DNA from: Microbacteriaceae bacterium
GTDB lineage: Bacteria; Actinomycetota; Actinomycetes; Actinomycetales; Microbacteriaceae
Assembly: GCA_030841285.1 (NCBI GenBank)
Contig: JAVECW010000123.1
Location: 1 to 39,223, forward strand
Length of the DNA: 39,223 nucleotides
Direction of reading: 5' to 3'
Shown here: positions 37,489 to 39,223 of the stretch, in pieces
How positions within the stretch are numbered: position 1 is the stretch's first letter
How the letters are laid out: every line of letters starts with the position of its first letter
Translations under genes and position numbers: made by a program
The notes under the pieces: generated by a model
The model's input: only the letters and a program-made list of their open reading frames with translations
Database searches by the model: none
What the model was told of the DNA's origin: nothing

Positions 37489-38418
37489 TTACAGGCCAGG
37501 ACCGGGCTCGTCGTCGCCGTGACGACGAAAGGCGAGGAAATTCTCCAACTCGGCGGCGATTTCGTCTGCCGTCGGCAACTCGCCATCCTCGTCCGTCAAC
37601 GGCGAACGCAGCGGGGTGTCCTGCATGTAGCTGTCGTGCCGTTCCTCGAGCGCACCGACGAGGCGCCCCAACTCGGGGTTCGATGCGACCTGTTCGTCGA
37701 TGTTGGCGACGAACTCCCGATCCTCCTGGCGGAGACGATCGGTCGGGAAGATGAGGCCCGTCGCGGCGCTGACGCTCTCAAGCGCGGTGACGGCAGCGGC
37801 CGGGTACTCGGTGTCTGCCAGGTAGTGCGGGATCAGTAGCACGAACCCGGCGATCGGATATGCCAACTGCTGGAGCCGGTATTCGACGAGATGCAGCGCG
37901 TTGGCGGGAACCTGGGTGCGCGGCTTCCACACCGACATGGAGTCGATCAGTTCGCTCCGGTTGCCGCTCACGGTCACACCGATGGGGCGCGTGTGCGGAA
38001 CGGGCATCGGGATGGCGTGCACCCACGTGACGCCCTTGATCCGGAAGCGGTCGATGAGCTGCAGCACCGCCGCGGCGAAGCGTTCCCACTGGAAATCCGG
38101 TTCGAACCCGGTCAGGAGGAGGAAGGGCTGACGGAGCTCGTCATACGCGAGATAGAGCTTGAGCGTCGGCGGCTGGTAGTCGGCCAGGTGATCCTGATCG
38201 AAGAAGATCGTGGGGCGCCTCGCCCGATAGTCGAGAAGCACGTCAGCATCGAAGGTGGCGATGTCTTCGTGATCAAGCGTGCTCAGCAGGTAGGTGCCCA
38301 ATTGCGTGACGCCGGCGCCGGCATCCGCGAACCCGGTGAGTCCGGCGACAAGGTTCAACCCCTCCGGGACCTCACCGAGGTCCGGGTTGAACTCAAACAA
38401 CTCACCCGCTTCCTGCAT
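37489..38418 (-). CDS. PAC2 family protein
   Basis: The 309-residue protein is related to proteasome assembly chaperone 2 and the archaeal/actinobacterial PAC2 (DUF75) group. The N-terminus has NLVAGLTGFADAGAGVTQLG. Further on come KLYLAYDELRQPFLLLTGFEPDFQW and KGVTWVHAIPMPVPHTRPIGVTVSGNR, read as separate family motifs. The C-terminal 70 residues are acidic. Its function in bacteria is not settled. Start ATG 38418 has TAGAGT 6 nt upstream, a probable leaderless start. It is divergent from pepA across 89 bp. Confidence 0.9.
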   Translation of the reverse strand: MQEAGELFEFNPDLGEVPEGLNLVAGLTGFADAGAGVTQLGTYLLSTLDHEDIATFDADVLLDYRARRPTIFFDQDHLADYQPPTLKLYLAYDELRQPFLLLTGFEPDFQWERFAAAVLQLIDRFRIKGVTWVHAIPMPVPHTRPIGVTVSGNRSELIDSMSVWKPRTQVPANALHLVEYRLQQLAYPIAGFVLLIPHYLADTEYPAAAVTALESVSAATGLIFPTDRLRQEDREFVANIDEQVASNPELGRLVGALEERHDSYMQDTPLRSPLTDEDGELPTADEIAAELENFLAFRRHGDDEPGPGL

Positions 38419-38424
38419 AGTTCA

Positions 38425-38430
38425 ACTCTA
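38425..38430 (-). promoter_or_regulatory. -10 element for a leaderless PAC2 transcript
   Basis: TAGAGT (minus strand) ends 6 nt before the ATG of the PAC2 gene; no Shine-Dalgarno is present. Confidence 0.45.
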
Positions 38431-38494
38431 AGCGCCGTGCTTTGGCCTTGACCCGACAACCGGGCCGTGGGAGGGCATGCCCAGAGCGAACAGC

Positions 38495-38500
38495 TAGCAT
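38495..38500 (+). promoter_or_regulatory. -10 element upstream of pepA
   Basis: TAGCAT lies 7 nt before the pepA ATG. A GAGG also lies 1 nt before the ATG, too close to act as a Shine-Dalgarno, so the message is probably leaderless. Confidence 0.45.
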
Positions 38501-38507
38501 TCGAGGC

Positions 38508-39223
38508 ATGACTGTGCCAAGCATCGCCCTCTCCACCAACCCTGTAAACGACTCGAGCGCGGATGCCACGGTGGTCGCCGCGACCCTCCGCGATTCGACC
38601 ATCACGCTGTTCGCACAGGAGGGCTTCGAGGCTCTCGTCGAGCAGCTCGTTGCCATCGGATTCACAGGTGGAAAGGACGAACTCGTGCGCTTGCCCGGCA
38701 CGGGCGGTTCGGCAAGCGTCGCCGTCGTCGGGATCGGCGCCACACCAGACCTGGACGCGCTGCGCTACGCAGCGGGCTCCGCCACTCGCCAGCTGGCCGG
38801 CGTCGCCTCGATTGCATTCGCGCTGCCGCTCAAGACCGATGCAGAAGTCGAAGCCGTGCTCGAGGGCGCGACCCTGGGTGCGTACGCGTTCAACACCTAC
38901 CGCGTGTCCTCACTCGCGGCAGCGAAGCCTCCCGTCGGCAATATCACCGTGCACGCATCGGTCGCCGACCCGGATGCGCTCATCGCCCGTGTCGAGGCGG
39001 TCACGCAGGCGGTGTCCCTCGTCAAGGACCTCGTCAACACGCCGCCTTCCGACCTCTACCCGGAGACGCTCGCGGCCGCCGCGACCGAGCAGGGCGCTGG
39101 GCTCCCGGTGGACATCACGATCTGGGACGAGAAAGCGCTCGAAGCGGACGGCTTCGGCGGCATCCTCGGCGTGGGCCTTGGCTCGACCAGGGGTCCACGG
39201 CTCGTCAAGGTCAGCTATGCGCC
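38508..39223 (+). CDS. pepA: Leucyl aminopeptidase (M17), C-terminus outside window
   Basis: The first 238 residues are present. They form the N-terminal macro-like domain (about 1-165), with SVAVVGIGATPDLDALRYAA, and then the start of the catalytic domain, SLVKDLVNTPPSDLYPETLA, WDEKALEADGFGGILGVGLG and RLVKVSY. The two-zinc site of the M17 family lies further on and is outside the window. The enzyme removes N-terminal residues, leucine preferred, in the cytoplasm. The ATG start is clear and matches usual length. Confidence 0.95.
   Translation, partial: MTVPSIALSTNPVNDSSADATVVAATLRDSTITLFAQEGFEALVEQLVAIGFTGGKDELVRLPGTGGSASVAVVGIGATPDLDALRYAAGSATRQLAGVASIAFALPLKTDAEVEAVLEGATLGAYAFNTYRVSSLAAAKPPVGNITVHASVADPDALIARVEAVTQAVSLVKDLVNTPPSDLYPETLAAAATEQGAGLPVDITIWDEKALEADGFGGILGVGLGSTRGPRLVKVSYA

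Overview
The window is a gene-dense, GC-rich stretch of actinobacterial chromosome. It has many GTG starts, ATGA/GTGA stop-start overlaps, and actinobacteria-specific families (DUF3000, DUF3071/SepH, DUF3093, DUF3159, DUF3710, DUF4193, DUF7455). It also has a principal sigma factor with an Ala/Lys-rich and then acidic N-terminal extension. Gene content and order fit a Microbacteriaceae-type member of the Micrococcales; this is inferred from family content, not from a marker tree. I see no tRNA, rRNA, CRISPR array, insertion sequence or prophage, and codon use looks uniform, so this reads as core chromosome rather than an island.

Layout. 1-2160: 5' part of an MHS-type MFS transporter, then amt with candidate GlnR boxes. 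2209-5983: zapE-like ATPase, divergent sulfurtransferase plus sufE, and a convergent membrane-anchored hydrolase. 6096-11292: DUF3000, RNase D, thiolase and fused FadB in one rightward run. 11411-12802: MerR regulator and aldo/keto reductase with a textbook 19-bp-spacer MerR promoter. 12886-17861: dxs and aconitase, the latter behind a 22-bp palindrome. 17902-22150: leftward run dut - DUF3710 - DUF3159 - CtpE-like P-type ATPase. 22177-25455: DUF3093, DUF4193, sepH and a phosphodiesterase/pyrophosphatase. 25540-30147: convergent second type II topoisomerase pair (ParC/ParE type). 30369-35922: DUF7455, two alanine-racemase-like genes, and convergent gatD-like, murT-like and sigA genes. 36113-39223: MFS transporter, PAC2 protein, and the 5' part of pepA.

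Most unusual region. 30.6-34.5 kb holds a peptidoglycan-type cluster in which several enzymes have lost expected catalytic or structural residues. The first racemase-like protein has most of its PLP barrel deleted and Arg in place of the PLP lysine, but keeps the C-terminal Tyr and Met-Asp that act in trans in alanine racemase dimers. The second keeps the barrel residues (Lys40, Tyr44, Arg136, His168, Arg221) but lacks the Tyr loop and the Met. Together they could form one complete active site as an obligate heterodimer. Facing them, the GatD-like amidotransferase has Ala93 where the catalytic Cys belongs, and the MurT-like ligase has no cysteine at all, so it lacks the family's Cys4 zinc ribbon. 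Canonical MurT/GatD amidates the alpha-carboxyl of D-Glu in lipid II. In group B peptidoglycan, typical of Microbacteriaceae, that same carboxyl carries the cross-bridge amino acid. I propose, as inference, that this locus makes and/or attaches the (D-)amino acid of a group B cross-bridge.

Regulation. At least seven genes have a TANNNT hexamer 6-7 nt upstream of the start codon and no Shine-Dalgarno, consistent with leaderless transcripts. Other genes have ordinary GGAG-type sites.
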